A stretch of DNA of 64,000 bases from Litorihabitans aurantiacus. GTDB taxonomy: Bacteria; Actinomycetota; Actinomycetes; Actinomycetales; Beutenbergiaceae. The stretch lies in contig NZ_BSUM01000001.1 in NCBI RefSeq assembly GCF_030161595.1, positions 1,674,001 to 1,738,000 of the forward strand, read 5' to 3'. Positions 39,501 to 47,626 of the stretch are shown here, piece by piece. Under the pieces are notes generated by a model that saw nothing but the letters and a program-made list of their open reading frames with translations, ran no database searches and was not told where the DNA came from. Made by a program: the position numbers and the translations under genes. Numbering within the stretch: the stretch's first letter is position 1; the number at the start of each line of letters is the position of its first letter.

Positions 39501-40282
39501 GGAACGAGGTCGTGGCGCGGATGACGAAGCGCAACGGCGACCAGAACCAGGTCTTCGTCTTCGCGACGGCCCCGGCGCTCGCTCCCGAGGGCCGGCGGAT
39601 CGTCTCCGTCACGCTCCCGACGAACCCCGACCTCATGGTGTTCTCGATCGCGACGGCGCCGGTGCCGCCCGACCCGGAGGTCCCGACGTTCAGCGACGTG
39701 GCCGAGGGCGGCCTGTTCGCCAAGGAGATCTCCTGGCTCGCCTCGAGCGGCCTCTCGCGCGGGTGGGACGACGGCGCGGGCGGGCGCGAGTTCCGGCCGC
39801 TGGCCCCGGTGGCGCGCGACGCGATGGCGGCGTTCCTGTACCGGGCCTCCGGCTCTCCCGCGTTCGAGCCGCCGGTGACATCCCCGTTCACCGACGTCGC
39901 GCCGGGCGACGAGCACTACCTCGAGATCGCGTGGCTGGCGCACGAGGGGATCTCGACCGGATGGGTCGACGCCGGGACGGGGCACGCGGAGTTCCGCCCG
40001 CTCGCGCCGGTGGCCCGGGACGCGATGGCCGCGTTCCTGCACCGGGCGGCGGGGTCGCCCGAGGTCGGTGGCGACGGCGCGGCGGCGTTCCCCGACGTGC
40101 CGGCTTCCGCGCAGTTCGCCGACGAGATCGCGTGGCTGGCGTCGGAGGGCATCGCCACGGGGTGGCACGGCAACGACGGGACGGCGATCTACCGACCGCT
40201 CGCGTCCGTCAACCGTGACGCGATGGCGGCGTTCCTGTACCGCGCCGCGGAGGCCGGGCACCTCGTGGTCGAGGTTCCGTAG
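36512..40282 (+). CDS. Secreted GH92 alpha-mannosidase with C-terminal SLH-like repeats
   Basis: 1256 residues. Signal peptide about residues 1-30 (ends ASAA). The GH92 core starts at YVDPMVGTG and includes [29 protein letters not shown] near 368, [20 protein letters not shown] near 612 and [20 protein letters not shown] near 653. These are family-defining acid/base and calcium-site regions of exo-alpha-1,2-mannosidases. A beta-rich NEW3-like domain (about 770-860) and a second beta domain (about 870-1050) follow. Three SLH-like modules begin at about 1060, 1126 and 1193 (FSDV, FTDV, FPDV, each ending AAFLYRA or AAFLHRA). It likely trims mannan or mannoprotein glycans at the cell surface. Confidence 0.93.
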   Translation: [1256 protein letters not shown]

Positions 40283-40300
40283 GCCTCCAGCGCCCGGGTC

Positions 40301-40340
40301 GACCGTCCGGTCGTCGGCGAGAGCCGGCGACCGGGCGGTC
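40301..40340. terminator. Bidirectional terminator between GH92 and ABC genes
   Basis: 18-base arms (40301-40318 and 40323-40340) with two mismatches, both able to form G-U pairs, and a GAGA tetraloop. It lies between convergent genes. Confidence 0.82.
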
Positions 40341-40368
40341 GGCGAACGGCGCTCGGGCGGCGGGGTCG

Positions 40369-41187
40369 TCAGTGCGACAGGATCCGTCCGAGGAACGCGC
40401 GGGTGCGTTCGTGCCGCGGCTCCACCAGCACCTGCCCCGGCGGTCCCTGCTCGACGACCACCCCGCCGTCGAGGAAGACGACGTGATCGGCGACGTCGCG
40501 TGCGAAGCGCACCTCGTGGGTCACCACGACCATCGTGCGCCCCTCGGCGGCGAGGTCGCGGATGACGGCGAGCACCTCGCCCACCGTCTCGGGGTCGAGG
40601 GCCGAGGTGGGTTCGTCGAACAGCAGGACGCGGGGGCGCAGCGCGAGCGCGCGAGCGATGCCCACACGCTGCTGCTGCCCGCCCGAGAGCTGGTCGGGGT
40701 AGGCGTCCGCCTTGGGCGCGAGTCCCACACGCTCCAGGAGAGCCCGGGCCTCGACCTCGACCTCGGCGCGGGGCCGCCGCTGGGCGTGCACCGGCCCCTC
40801 CATCAGGTTCTCCAGCGCCGTGCGGTGCGGGAAGAGCTGGTGGGACTGGAAGACCATGGCGGAGTGCCGCCGGAGCGCGGCCGCCCGCCCGCGGCGCAGC
40901 GGGGCGCCGAACTCGATCTCGTCCTCCCCGATCCGCACCCGCCCGGCCTGCGGCGTCTCCAGCAGGTTGAGGCAGCGCAGGAGGGTGGACTTGCCGGAGC
41001 CCGAGGGACCCATCAGCACGGTGACCGTGCCGGGGGCGACGTCGAGGTCGACGCCCTCCAGGACAGGGGTGGCGCCGAAGGACTTCTCCAGACCGCGGAC
41101 CTCGATGCCCTCCGGCGTCTCCTCGGGGGCGAGGCTCCCACCGTCGTGGATCTCGCCGTCGCGGATCTGGCCGTCGTGCGTGCTCAT
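40369..41187 (-). CDS. Polar amino acid ABC transporter, ATPase
   Basis: 272 residues. Walker A GPSGSGKST, Q-loop MVFQSHQLFPH, signature LSGGQQQRVGIARAL, Walker B VLLFDEPTSALDP and H-loop VVVTHEVRFA. The FQ-QLFPH pattern and length match the GlnQ/TcyN polar amino acid group. About 30 N-terminal residues rich in Asp and Gly precede the domain. The ATG at 41187 overlaps the permease stop. It forms an operon with the permease and binding protein. Confidence 0.93.
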   Translation of the reverse strand: MSTHDGQIRDGEIHDGGSLAPEETPEGIEVRGLEKSFGATPVLEGVDLDVAPGTVTVLMGPSGSGKSTLLRCLNLLETPQAGRVRIGEDEIEFGAPLRRGRAAALRRHSAMVFQSHQLFPHRTALENLMEGPVHAQRRPRAEVEVEARALLERVGLAPKADAYPDQLSGGQQQRVGIARALALRPRVLLFDEPTSALDPETVGEVLAVIRDLAAEGRTMVVVTHEVRFARDVADHVVFLDGGVVVEQGPPGQVLVEPRHERTRAFLGRILSH

Positions 41188-41882
41188 GCCATCTCCTGCC
41201 TGACCTTCTCGACCTTCGCGACCTGCGGCGCCAGGTGCCGGCCGAGCCGCCGCTCGAGGAAACCCTGCCCGATGGAGAGCACCAGGCACAGCACCCAGTA
41301 GATGACGGCCGCGAGGGAGTACAGCGTGAGGAACTCGAAGGTCGGCGCGGCGATCTCCTGCGCCTTGCGCAGCAGCTCGGTCACAAGGATCGCCGAGGCG
41401 AGCGAGGTGTCCTTGACCAGCGAGATGAAGGTGTTGGACAGCGGCGGGACGGCCACGCGCGCCGCCTGCGGGAGGATCACCCGCCGCAGCGCGAGGGCAC
41501 GGCCGTAGCCGATCGTCTCGGCGGCTTCCCACTGGCCGCGCGGGATCGACAGGATCGCGGCGCGCACGATCTCCGAGGCGTACCCGCCGACGTTGAGCGA
41601 GAAGGCCACGACGGCCGAGGGGAACGGGTCGATCGTGATCCCGAGCGACGGCAGCGCGTAGAAGATGAGGAAGAGCTGCACCAGCAGCGGCGTCCCCCGG
41701 ATGATCGAGACGTACCCCTGGGCCAGCCATCGCAGCGGTGCGACGGCGGACAGCCGCGCGAGCGCCACGAGCACCGCGAGCACCATTCCGCCGACGAACG
41801 AGAACGCCGTCAGCGGGATGGTGCCGCGGATCGTGCCGAGGAGCAGCGGGCCGATCGACTCGCGGACGAGGTCGAGGTCCAC
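41184..41882 (-). CDS. Polar amino acid ABC transporter, permease
   Basis: 232 residues with about five membrane helices. The HisM/GlnP family EAA loop is EAAETIGYGRALALRRVILP with QAARVAVPPLSN. SIIRGTPLLVQLFLIFYALP is the typical early segment of this family. GTG start at 41882, 3 bases after the binding-protein stop. It resembles cystine importers (TcyL/YecS) more than glutamine ones, but that is an impression. Confidence 0.92.
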   Translation of the reverse strand: MDLDLVRESIGPLLLGTIRGTIPLTAFSFVGGMVLAVLVALARLSAVAPLRWLAQGYVSIIRGTPLLVQLFLIFYALPSLGITIDPFPSAVVAFSLNVGGYASEIVRAAILSIPRGQWEAAETIGYGRALALRRVILPQAARVAVPPLSNTFISLVKDTSLASAILVTELLRKAQEIAAPTFEFLTLYSLAAVIYWVLCLVLSIGQGFLERRLGRHLAPQVAKVEKVRQEMA

Positions 41883-41885
41883 GGG

Positions 41886-42662
41886 TCAGCCCGAGACGTC
41901 CTCGCCGAACCAGCGCTCCGAGATCTCCGCCAGCGTGCCGTTCTCGCGCAGGGTCTGCAGCGCGCCGTCGATCTCGGCGGTGAGCGGCGAGTCCTTGCGC
42001 AGCGCGAAGGCCTGCTCCGAGGGCTCGCCGACCTCGAACGCGATCTCGACGTCGGTGTCGCCGCTCGTGTTGAGGTAGTCCAGGACGGCCAGGTTGTCGT
42101 TCAGCGTGACGTCGACGCGCCCCTGCTTGAGCAGCGTGACGGCCTGCGTGAAGCCCTCGACGGCCTCCACCTCGGCGCCCGACTCGCGCGCCACCGCGGC
42201 CCAGTTGGAGGTCGCGGACTGCGCGGAGGTGAGACCGGCGAGGTCGGCGACCGAGGTGATGTCGCTGCCCGTGGGCAGGACGGCGACGCCGGTGGACACC
42301 GTGTAGGGCTCGGTGAAGTCGTACTTCTCCTGCCGCTCCGGGTTGACCGTGACCTGGTTGGCGATGACGTCGAAGCGGCTCGCCTCGAGGCCGGCGAAGA
42401 TCGCGTCCCACTGGGTCTCGGAGAACTCGACCTCGCGCCCGAGCTCGGCCGCGACCGCCTCGATGACCTCGACGTCGTAGCCCGTGAGCTCGTTGCCGGC
42501 GGCGGTGTCGTGGAAGGTGAAGGGCGAGTAGGTGCCCTCGGTGCCGACGCGGATGACGTCGCTCGCGGCGTCGTCGCCGTCGGAACCGCCGCCGCAGGCC
42601 GCGAGGGCGAGGGTCAGCGACGCGATCGCCAGGGTGCCGGCGGTCTTGTGGACACGTGACAT
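41886..42662 (-). CDS. Polar amino acid ABC transporter, substrate-binding lipoprotein
   Basis: 258 residues. Signal peptide with lipobox LALAACGGG. Family 3 extracellular solute-binding fold: GTYSPFTFHD, TGYDVEVIEAVAAELG, FDVIANQVTVNPERQEKYDF and TEPYTVSTGVAVL. The NQVTVNPER pattern is close to cystine-binding proteins (TcyJ/FliY), so cystine is the leading guess for the substrate. The ATG at 42662 has GAGGAG eight bases upstream. A TACCCT -10 near 42721 with a weak -35 may be its promoter. Confidence 0.9.
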   Translation of the reverse strand: MSRVHKTAGTLAIASLTLALAACGGGSDGDDAASDVIRVGTEGTYSPFTFHDTAAGNELTGYDVEVIEAVAAELGREVEFSETQWDAIFAGLEASRFDVIANQVTVNPERQEKYDFTEPYTVSTGVAVLPTGSDITSVADLAGLTSAQSATSNWAAVARESGAEVEAVEGFTQAVTLLKQGRVDVTLNDNLAVLDYLNTSGDTDVEIAFEVGEPSEQAFALRKDSPLTAEIDGALQTLRENGTLAEISERWFGEDVSG

Positions 42663-42783
42663 GAAGGGGTCTCCTCGTGACGGGGCGCCGCGGTGCGTCC
42701 GCGGGCCGAGGTGGAGGGTAGGCGCGGTGCGCGACGCGGGTTGCATCGCACCCACGAGTCTCACATGGCGGACGTGATCGGGC

Positions 42784-43599
42784 CTAGGGCTGCGCGGCGT
42801 GCGCCCGCGATGAGGCGTACAGGCAGACGGTGGCCGCCATCGCCACGTTGAGGCTCTCGGCCCTGCCGCGCAGCGGGACGGCCACGACGGCGTCGGCCAG
42901 GTCGCGCGCCCGTGCGGACAGACCCTGCGCCTCCGTCCCGAGCACCCAGGCCGTCGGCCCGGCGAGCAGGGGCGAGGTCTCGACGTCGTGCTCGCCCCCG
43001 CCGTCGGCGGCGAGGATCGTGAGGCCGGCGCGCCGCAGGTGGGCGACGGCGTCACCCACCTCGACCCCCGTCACCACCGGCAGGTGGAACAGCGAGCCGG
43101 CGCTCGAGCGCACGACCTTCGGCGAGTGCACCTCGACGCTCCCGGCGGTGAGCACGACGGCGTCGGCCCCCGCCGCGTCCGCCGCCCGGATGATCGTCCC
43201 GGCGTTCCCGGGGTCGCGCACCTGCTCGCACACGACGACGAGGCGCGCGCCCTGCACGGCGCCCGGCAGGTCGTCCGGTCCGAGCAGGTGGGTGCGGGCG
43301 ACGGCGAGCACGCCCTGCGCGTCTCCCGAGAGACGGTCCATGACCTCGGGCGTGGTCTCGTGGACGTAGAGGTCGTGCTCGAGCGCCTCGCGCACGATCT
43401 CGGGCCACCGGTCGCGCGCGTCGTCGGTGACGTACAGGTCGCGCACGCGACTCGCAGCGAACCGGACGACCTCGCGGACCGCCTGCGGCCCCTCCACGAG
43501 GTGCTCCCCCGCGCGCTCCCGTCCCTGCCGCGACGCGAGGCGGCGCAGCGTCGCCACGCGGTCGGAGCGGGGGTTGAGGGCGGGCTGGGCGATCGGCAT
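42784..43599 (-). CDS. SpoU/TrmH family RNA 2'-O-methyltransferase (TsnR-like)
   Basis: 271 residues. An N-terminal substrate-binding domain (residues 10-95) precedes the SPOUT knot: VVVCEQVRDPGNAGTIIRAA (motif 1), WVLGTEAQGLS (motif 2) and VAVPLRGRAESLNVAMAATV (motif 3). It methylates a ribose 2'-OH in rRNA or tRNA. The ATG at 43599 is used. In actinobacteria this gene sits after rplT and before pheS, as here with insertions on both sides. Confidence 0.93.
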   Translation of the reverse strand: MPIAQPALNPRSDRVATLRRLASRQGRERAGEHLVEGPQAVREVVRFAASRVRDLYVTDDARDRWPEIVREALEHDLYVHETTPEVMDRLSGDAQGVLAVARTHLLGPDDLPGAVQGARLVVVCEQVRDPGNAGTIIRAADAAGADAVVLTAGSVEVHSPKVVRSSAGSLFHLPVVTGVEVGDAVAHLRRAGLTILAADGGGEHDVETSPLLAGPTAWVLGTEAQGLSARARDLADAVVAVPLRGRAESLNVAMAATVCLYASSRAHAAQP

Positions 43600-43757
43600 G
43601 CGACCAGTGTCCCAGCCGGGGGCGACGGGTCGCGGCGCGGCCTCTCGGCGGACGACCGCTCGAGGAGTCCGACGGCTGGGTCGACCTCGCGCTCGCCGGT
43701 GGCCGCCTCGCGCTGCACGACGCCCCCGCCGGCGGGCCCGACGCCGGACGCACCGAG

Positions 43758-44339
43758 ATGCGACTGCTCGTGACGGACCTCGACGGTGCCGCACGCGCGC
43801 TGCAGGTGGCTCACGCCGATCTGCGGGTGGAGCACCGGACCGCCGCGCACGGGCGGGAGGTGCGGGTGACGACCGCGTCCGGCCTGGCGCTCGTGCTCGA
43901 CCCCCTCGGGGCGACGGACTGTGGCGAGGCGCGAGCACAGGAGCACGGACGGACACCGACGGGCGCCGACGTCGTCGTCGAGCCGCTGTGGATGACGCCG
44001 GACGTCGAGGGGGCGGCCGCCGTGCTGCGCACCCTGGACCTCGTGCCTCGGCTCGCCTCGAACGGGGGTGGGTGGGTGGAGCTGGCAGCCGCGGGCGGTG
44101 GCCTCGTCGGCGTCCACCACTCCGAGCCGGCGGGGTCCGGGACGGTGCTGTCGCTGCAGTGCCCCGACCTCGACGCGCTGGCCCGCCGGCTCGACGTCCA
44201 CGGCGTGCCGACCACGTTCATCGACGAGACCTACGCGCGCACGCTGCGGCTCGAGCACCCCGACCACCCGGGCGACGTCGAGGCGCAGATCTGGGTGAAC
44301 GAGGTGCAGACGGACCTCTACGGGTACTCCCGGGAGTGA
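43758..44339 (+). CDS. VOC (glyoxalase/bleomycin resistance) family protein, N-terminus unresolved
   Basis: From the first ATG 193 residues remain. Family-like sequence clearly extends upstream in the same frame to about 43644 (LEESDGWVDLALAGGRLALH), but that frame has no ATG, GTG or TTG before 43758 and is closed by a stop at 43575. The gene thus looks 5'-truncated or frameshifted near its start. Two VOC modules can be seen, the second starting VEPLWMTPDVEGAAAVLRTL and ending DVEAQIWVNEVQTDLYGYS. Unlike the other broken genes here, one missing base does not repair it. Confidence 0.65.
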   Translation: MRLLVTDLDGAARALQVAHADLRVEHRTAAHGREVRVTTASGLALVLDPLGATDCGEARAQEHGRTPTGADVVVEPLWMTPDVEGAAAVLRTLDLVPRLASNGGGWVELAAAGGGLVGVHHSEPAGSGTVLSLQCPDLDALARRLDVHGVPTTFIDETYARTLRLEHPDHPGDVEAQIWVNEVQTDLYGYSRE

Positions 44340-44375
44340 GGCCTCCGACAACCCCTGTCGCCGCACGCTCCGGAC

Positions 44376-44419
44376 ACGACGACGCCCCGCCCTCCGATCG
44401 GAGGGCGGGGCGTCGTCGT
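44376..44419. terminator. Bidirectional terminator after rplT and the VOC gene
   Basis: A perfect inverted repeat with 22-base arms centred on CCGATCGG, between convergent genes. It ends the infC-rpmI-rplT transcript. Confidence 0.93.
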
Positions 44420-44451
44420 CACGCTGGTCGCCGGTGCGGCGACGGCGTCGC

Positions 44452-44844
44452 TCAGGCCGCGGACGTCGCCTTCGGCGCGTTCACGTCGGCCGGGAGGGCC
44501 GCCTTGGCGAGCTGCACGAGGGCGGCGAACGCCGTCGGGTCGCTCACGGCGAGCTCGGCGAGCATGCGGCGGTCGACCTCGATGCCGGCCAGGCCGAGGC
44601 CCTGGATGAACCGGTTGTAGGTGACGCCGTTCGCGCGAGCCGCGGCGTTGATGCGCTGGATCCAGAGGCGACGGAAGTCACCCTTGCGAGCGCGACGGTC
44701 GCGGTAGGCGTACCCGAGCGAGTGGGTGACCTGCTCCTTGGCCTTGCGGTACAGGCGCGAACGCTGACCGCGGTAACCGCTGGCGCGCTCGAGAACGACC
44801 CGGCGCTTCTTGTGGGCGTTGACCGCCCGCTTCACGCGTGCCAC
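44452..44844 (-). CDS. rplT: 50S ribosomal protein L20
   Basis: 130 residues. [20 protein letters not shown] and [17 protein letters not shown] at the N-terminus; [20 protein letters not shown] in the core. Normal length with a short Ala-rich tail. L20 starts 50S assembly and in some bacteria represses its own operon by binding the leader. Third gene of infC-rpmI-rplT. Confidence 0.98.
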   Translation of the reverse strand: MARVKRAVNAHKKRRVVLERASGYRGQRSRLYRKAKEQVTHSLGYAYRDRRARKGDFRRLWIQRINAAARANGVTYNRFIQGLGLAGIEVDRRMLAELAVSDPTAFAALVQLAKAALPADVNAPKATSAA

Positions 44845-44870
44845 GTGAGTCTCCTTCTAGTTGGAACGGC

Positions 44871-45065
44871 TCAGCGGCCGAGCAGCTTCTTGATCTTGGG
44901 GAGGTCGGCGGGGGACACCGCAGCGTCCGAGTTGAGCCGACGACGACGGGTGGAGGTCTTGTGCTCCATCAGGTGACGGGCGCCGGTGCGCTCGCGCATG
45001 ATCTTCCCGCTCCCGGTCACACGGAAACGCTTCTTCGCACCGGAGTGCGTCTTGTTCTTCGGCAT
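44871..45065 (-). CDS. rpmI: 50S ribosomal protein L35
   Basis: 64 residues: [20 protein letters not shown] followed by a basic stretch and [10 protein letters not shown] at the end. Full length. It lies between infC and rplT in the universal order, 125 bases after infC and 26 bases before rplT. Confidence 0.98.
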   Translation of the reverse strand: MPKNKTHSGAKKRFRVTGSGKIMRERTGARHLMEHKTSTRRRRLNSDAAVSPADLPKIKKLLGR

Positions 45066-45190
45066 CTCGCCATCCTCGGTTGGCCCGCTCGCGCGGGGAC
45101 GTGCTGTTGTGCTGGACGTGCGGGTCGTGCTGGTCGCCGGTCGTGGGGACCCGGCGGGTGGCCTCGGGCGCGAGCCCTCGGCGTCGGTGC

Positions 45191-46126
45191 TCAGGCGCCG
45201 GGCTTGGGACCCGGACGCGGTGCCGCAGGCCTGGCCGCACCCGGCTTGGGTGCCGCCGGACGCGGGCTCGCGGCCGGCTTCGGAGCCGCGGGCTTCGACG
45301 CCGCCGCCGGCTTCGGGGCGGCAGCGGGCTTCGCAGCAGCCGCCGGCTTCGGAGCCGCTGCCGGCTTGGCAGCGGCCGCGGGCTTGGCCGCAGCCACCGG
45401 CTTCGCCGGGGCCGACTCCACGGCAGCGGACTCGGTCGAGGCCGCAGACGTGGGCGCCGCAGCGGCAGGCGCCTGCGTCGGAGCCGCAGCGGCCGGAGCC
45501 TGAGAGACCGGCGCCGGAGCAGCCTGCGCCGCGGGTGCGGACATCTGCTCGGCCGGAGCCTTCGCGGGCGCCTCGGAGCGGGCACGCTCGCGGCGGTTCT
45601 CGTCGCGGGCCTCGGCCTTCTTCTTGGTCGGACCGATGACCATGGTCATGTTCCGGCCGTCGAGGCGGGGCGTGGACTCCACGACACCGAGCTCGGAGAC
45701 GTCGTCGGCGAGACGCTGGAGGAGGCGCATGCCCATCTCCGGACGCGACTGCTCGCGACCGCGGAACATGATCATGACCTTCACCTTGTCGCCGGCCGAC
45801 AGGAACCGCTCGACGTGGCCCTTCTTGGTGCCGTAGTCGTGCGGGTCGATCTTGAGCCGGAAACGGATCTCCTTCAGCACGGTGTTGGCCTGGTTGCGAC
45901 GCGCGTCGCGCGCCTTCATGGCCGCCTCGTACTTGAACTTGCCGTAGTCCATGAGCTTGCAGACCGGGGGCCGCGCGTCCGGGGCCACCTCGACCAGGTC
46001 GAGATCGGCCTCCTCGGCAAGCCGCAGCGCGTCCTCGACGCGAACGATGCCAACCTGCTCACCGTTCGGGCCGACCAGACGCACCTCGGGCACGCGGATC
46101 CGCTCGTTGATGCGGGGCTCGCTGAT
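45191..46126 (-). CDS. infC: Translation initiation factor IF-3 with long Ala/Lys/Pro tail
   Basis: About 311 residues. N-domain [20 protein letters not shown], linker, then C-domain with [19 protein letters not shown] and [10 protein letters not shown]. The normal factor ends near residue 185; here about 125 residues of Ala, Lys and Pro repeats follow, a tail seen in some actinobacteria. No ATG or GTG fits the start: GAGGAG sits six bases before an ATC at 46124-46126, which I take as the start. Rare AUU/AUC starts are known in infC and allow IF-3 to limit its own synthesis. Confidence 0.92.
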   Translation of the reverse strand: MSEPRINERIRVPEVRLVGPNGEQVGIVRVEDALRLAEEADLDLVEVAPDARPPVCKLMDYGKFKYEAAMKARDARRNQANTVLKEIRFRLKIDPHDYGTKKGHVERFLSAGDKVKVMIMFRGREQSRPEMGMRLLQRLADDVSELGVVESTPRLDGRNMTMVIGPTKKKAEARDENRRERARSEAPAKAPAEQMSAPAAQAAPAPVSQAPAAAAPTQAPAAAAPTSAASTESAAVESAPAKPVAAAKPAAAAKPAAAPKPAAAAKPAAAPKPAAASKPAAPKPAASPRPAAPKPGAARPAAPRPGPKPGA

Positions 46127-46171
46127 GTGGTGCTCCTCGGTGTCGTGTCGGTGTCGACCTCCGCGCACGGG

Positions 46172-46231
46172 AAAGGCCCCCGAACGCGGTGCGGACGGAG
46201 GCCTCGACGGTCGCGTGTGCACGCACACGCG
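46172..46231 (-). promoter_or_regulatory. infC leader hairpins (candidate attenuator)
   Basis: Two hairpins on the minus strand. One at 46212-46231 has a perfect 8-bp stem and a CACG/CGTG-type 4-base loop. The next, 46172-46204, has a 9-bp stem with one wobble followed by TTT, terminator-like, 46 bases before infC. This layout suits attenuation control of the infC-rpmI-rplT operon, but no known Rfam leader is claimed. Confidence 0.5.
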
Positions 46232-46387
46232 CAGGTGGACGGCGAACCGCACACCGACCGAGGACCTGCCCCGGGTGACGGGACGAGGTGGGATGAGATC
46301 TCCGCTTGCTGACCGACCCCGCGCGGGCCCCGCCGCGAGGCAGGAACGAGTGCGTGACCGGTTGGTCGACATGGAACACTACCAGAC

Positions 46388-46774
46388 ATGACCTCCCCCG
46401 ACATCCCCGGCTCCGACGTGCCCGCCGACCTGAGCCAGCCCGAGGCGAGCCGCGACATCGCGGACGTCCCCGCCGTCGAGATCATCGGGGCCGCGGCGGT
46501 GCACCTGATGAGCGCTGCCGCCGTGAAGTGCGGGCTAGCGCCCGACACCGACGGCGCCTCGGGGGCCGACCTGACCGACCTCGACGAGGCCCGCAAGCTC
46601 ATCACCGCGCTGGCCGGCCTGGTGACGGCGGGCGCCCCCGAGATCGGCGACCGCCACGCCCGCCCGCTGCGGGACGGCCTGCGCTCGCTGCAGCTCGCGT
46701 TCCGCGAGGCCTCCGCCTTCCCCGACGCCCCCGGCGAGGGCCCGGGCGAGAAGTGGACCGGCGCCGTCCGCTGA
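46388..46774 (+). CDS. DUF1844 domain protein
   Basis: 128 residues. The core is AVEIIGAAAVHLMSAAAVKC then DLDEARKLITALAGLVTAGA and LRDGLRSLQLAFREAS, matching DUF1844. The N-terminal 25 residues are disordered and acidic. It is divergent from infC and found beside infC throughout actinobacteria. Function unknown. Confidence 0.85.
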   Translation: MTSPDIPGSDVPADLSQPEASRDIADVPAVEIIGAAAVHLMSAAAVKCGLAPDTDGASGADLTDLDEARKLITALAGLVTAGAPEIGDRHARPLRDGLRSLQLAFREASAFPDAPGEGPGEKWTGAVR

Positions 46775-46858
46775 GCCGCTGACCCGCTCGCGGGACGTCT
46801 CGCGCCGGGAGGCTCGAGGTCGACGTCGACTCCCGCGGACGACGTCGGCGTCGCCGTC

Positions 46859-47626
46859 CTACCGCCGGACGGGGAGCCAGTCGACGACGTCCCGGATGCG
46901 CGCGTCCCAGTAGCCCCACTCGTGCTCCCCCGGGGTGAGCGAGACGCTCACGGGGACGCCGACGTCGGCCGCCACCGCGAGGAACGCGTGCTGCATGGGG
47001 AGCAGATCGTCCTGCTCCCCGCACGCGAGCATCAGCGCCGGGAGCTCCGCGAGATCCCGACGGCGCAGCAGGGCGAGCAGGTCGGCGTCGGTTCCCGTGA
47101 TGTCGGCCTCCCCGAAGGCGGTCGCGTAGAAGTCGCCGCGCTCGGCTCGCACCTGCGGGTGCGCCATGTGCAGCGCACCCGACAGGGACGCGGCCGCCGC
47201 GAACCGCTCGGGGTGCGCGAGCGCCATACGCATTGCCCCGTAGCCACCCATGGACTGGCCCGCCACGAAGGTGTCCTCGCGCCGGTCCGACACCCGGAAC
47301 ATCCGCTGCACGAGCTCGGGCAGCTCCTGCGAGACGTAGGTCCAGTACCGCTCGCCGTGCGCCATGTCCTGGTAGAAGCTCCGCTCCACCCGGGGCATCA
47401 CGACGGCGATCCCCGCCTCCTCCGCGTACCTCTCGATCGAGGTGCGGCGGGTCCAGGCGGTCTCGTCGTCGGACAGTCCGTGCAGCAGGTACAGGACGGG
47501 CGGGTCGCCGGCGGGCTCGCGACCGGTCGTGCCGATCTGGGTGGTGGCCCGCTGCGGCAGGACGAGCGCGACGGAGGTGCTCATGCGCAGCACGTCCGAG
47601 GCGAGGGAGACGTGGGCGTAGGCCAT
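46859..47626 (-). CDS. Esterase family alpha/beta hydrolase (EstA / S-formylglutathione hydrolase-like)
   Basis: 255 residues. VLYLLHGLSDDETAWTR supplies the oxyanion loop; the nucleophile is in VAGQSMGGYGAMRMAL; the Asp region is CGEQDDLLPM and the His is in PGEHEWGYWDARI. The pattern equals the family of lactococcal tributyrin esterase EstA and FrmB. No signal peptide, so cytoplasmic. ATG at 47626. Confidence 0.88.
   Translation of the reverse strand: MAYAHVSLASDVLRMSTSVALVLPQRATTQIGTTGREPAGDPPVLYLLHGLSDDETAWTRRTSIERYAEEAGIAVVMPRVERSFYQDMAHGERYWTYVSQELPELVQRMFRVSDRREDTFVAGQSMGGYGAMRMALAHPERFAAAASLSGALHMAHPQVRAERGDFYATAFGEADITGTDADLLALLRRRDLAELPALMLACGEQDDLLPMQHAFLAVAADVGVPVSVSLTPGEHEWGYWDARIRDVVDWLPVRR

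Noticed and set aside
42663-42783. Riboswitch ahead of the amino acid importer
   Set aside because: Only about 120 bases, no recognisable S-box or other known core; a plain promoter and ribosome site explain it.
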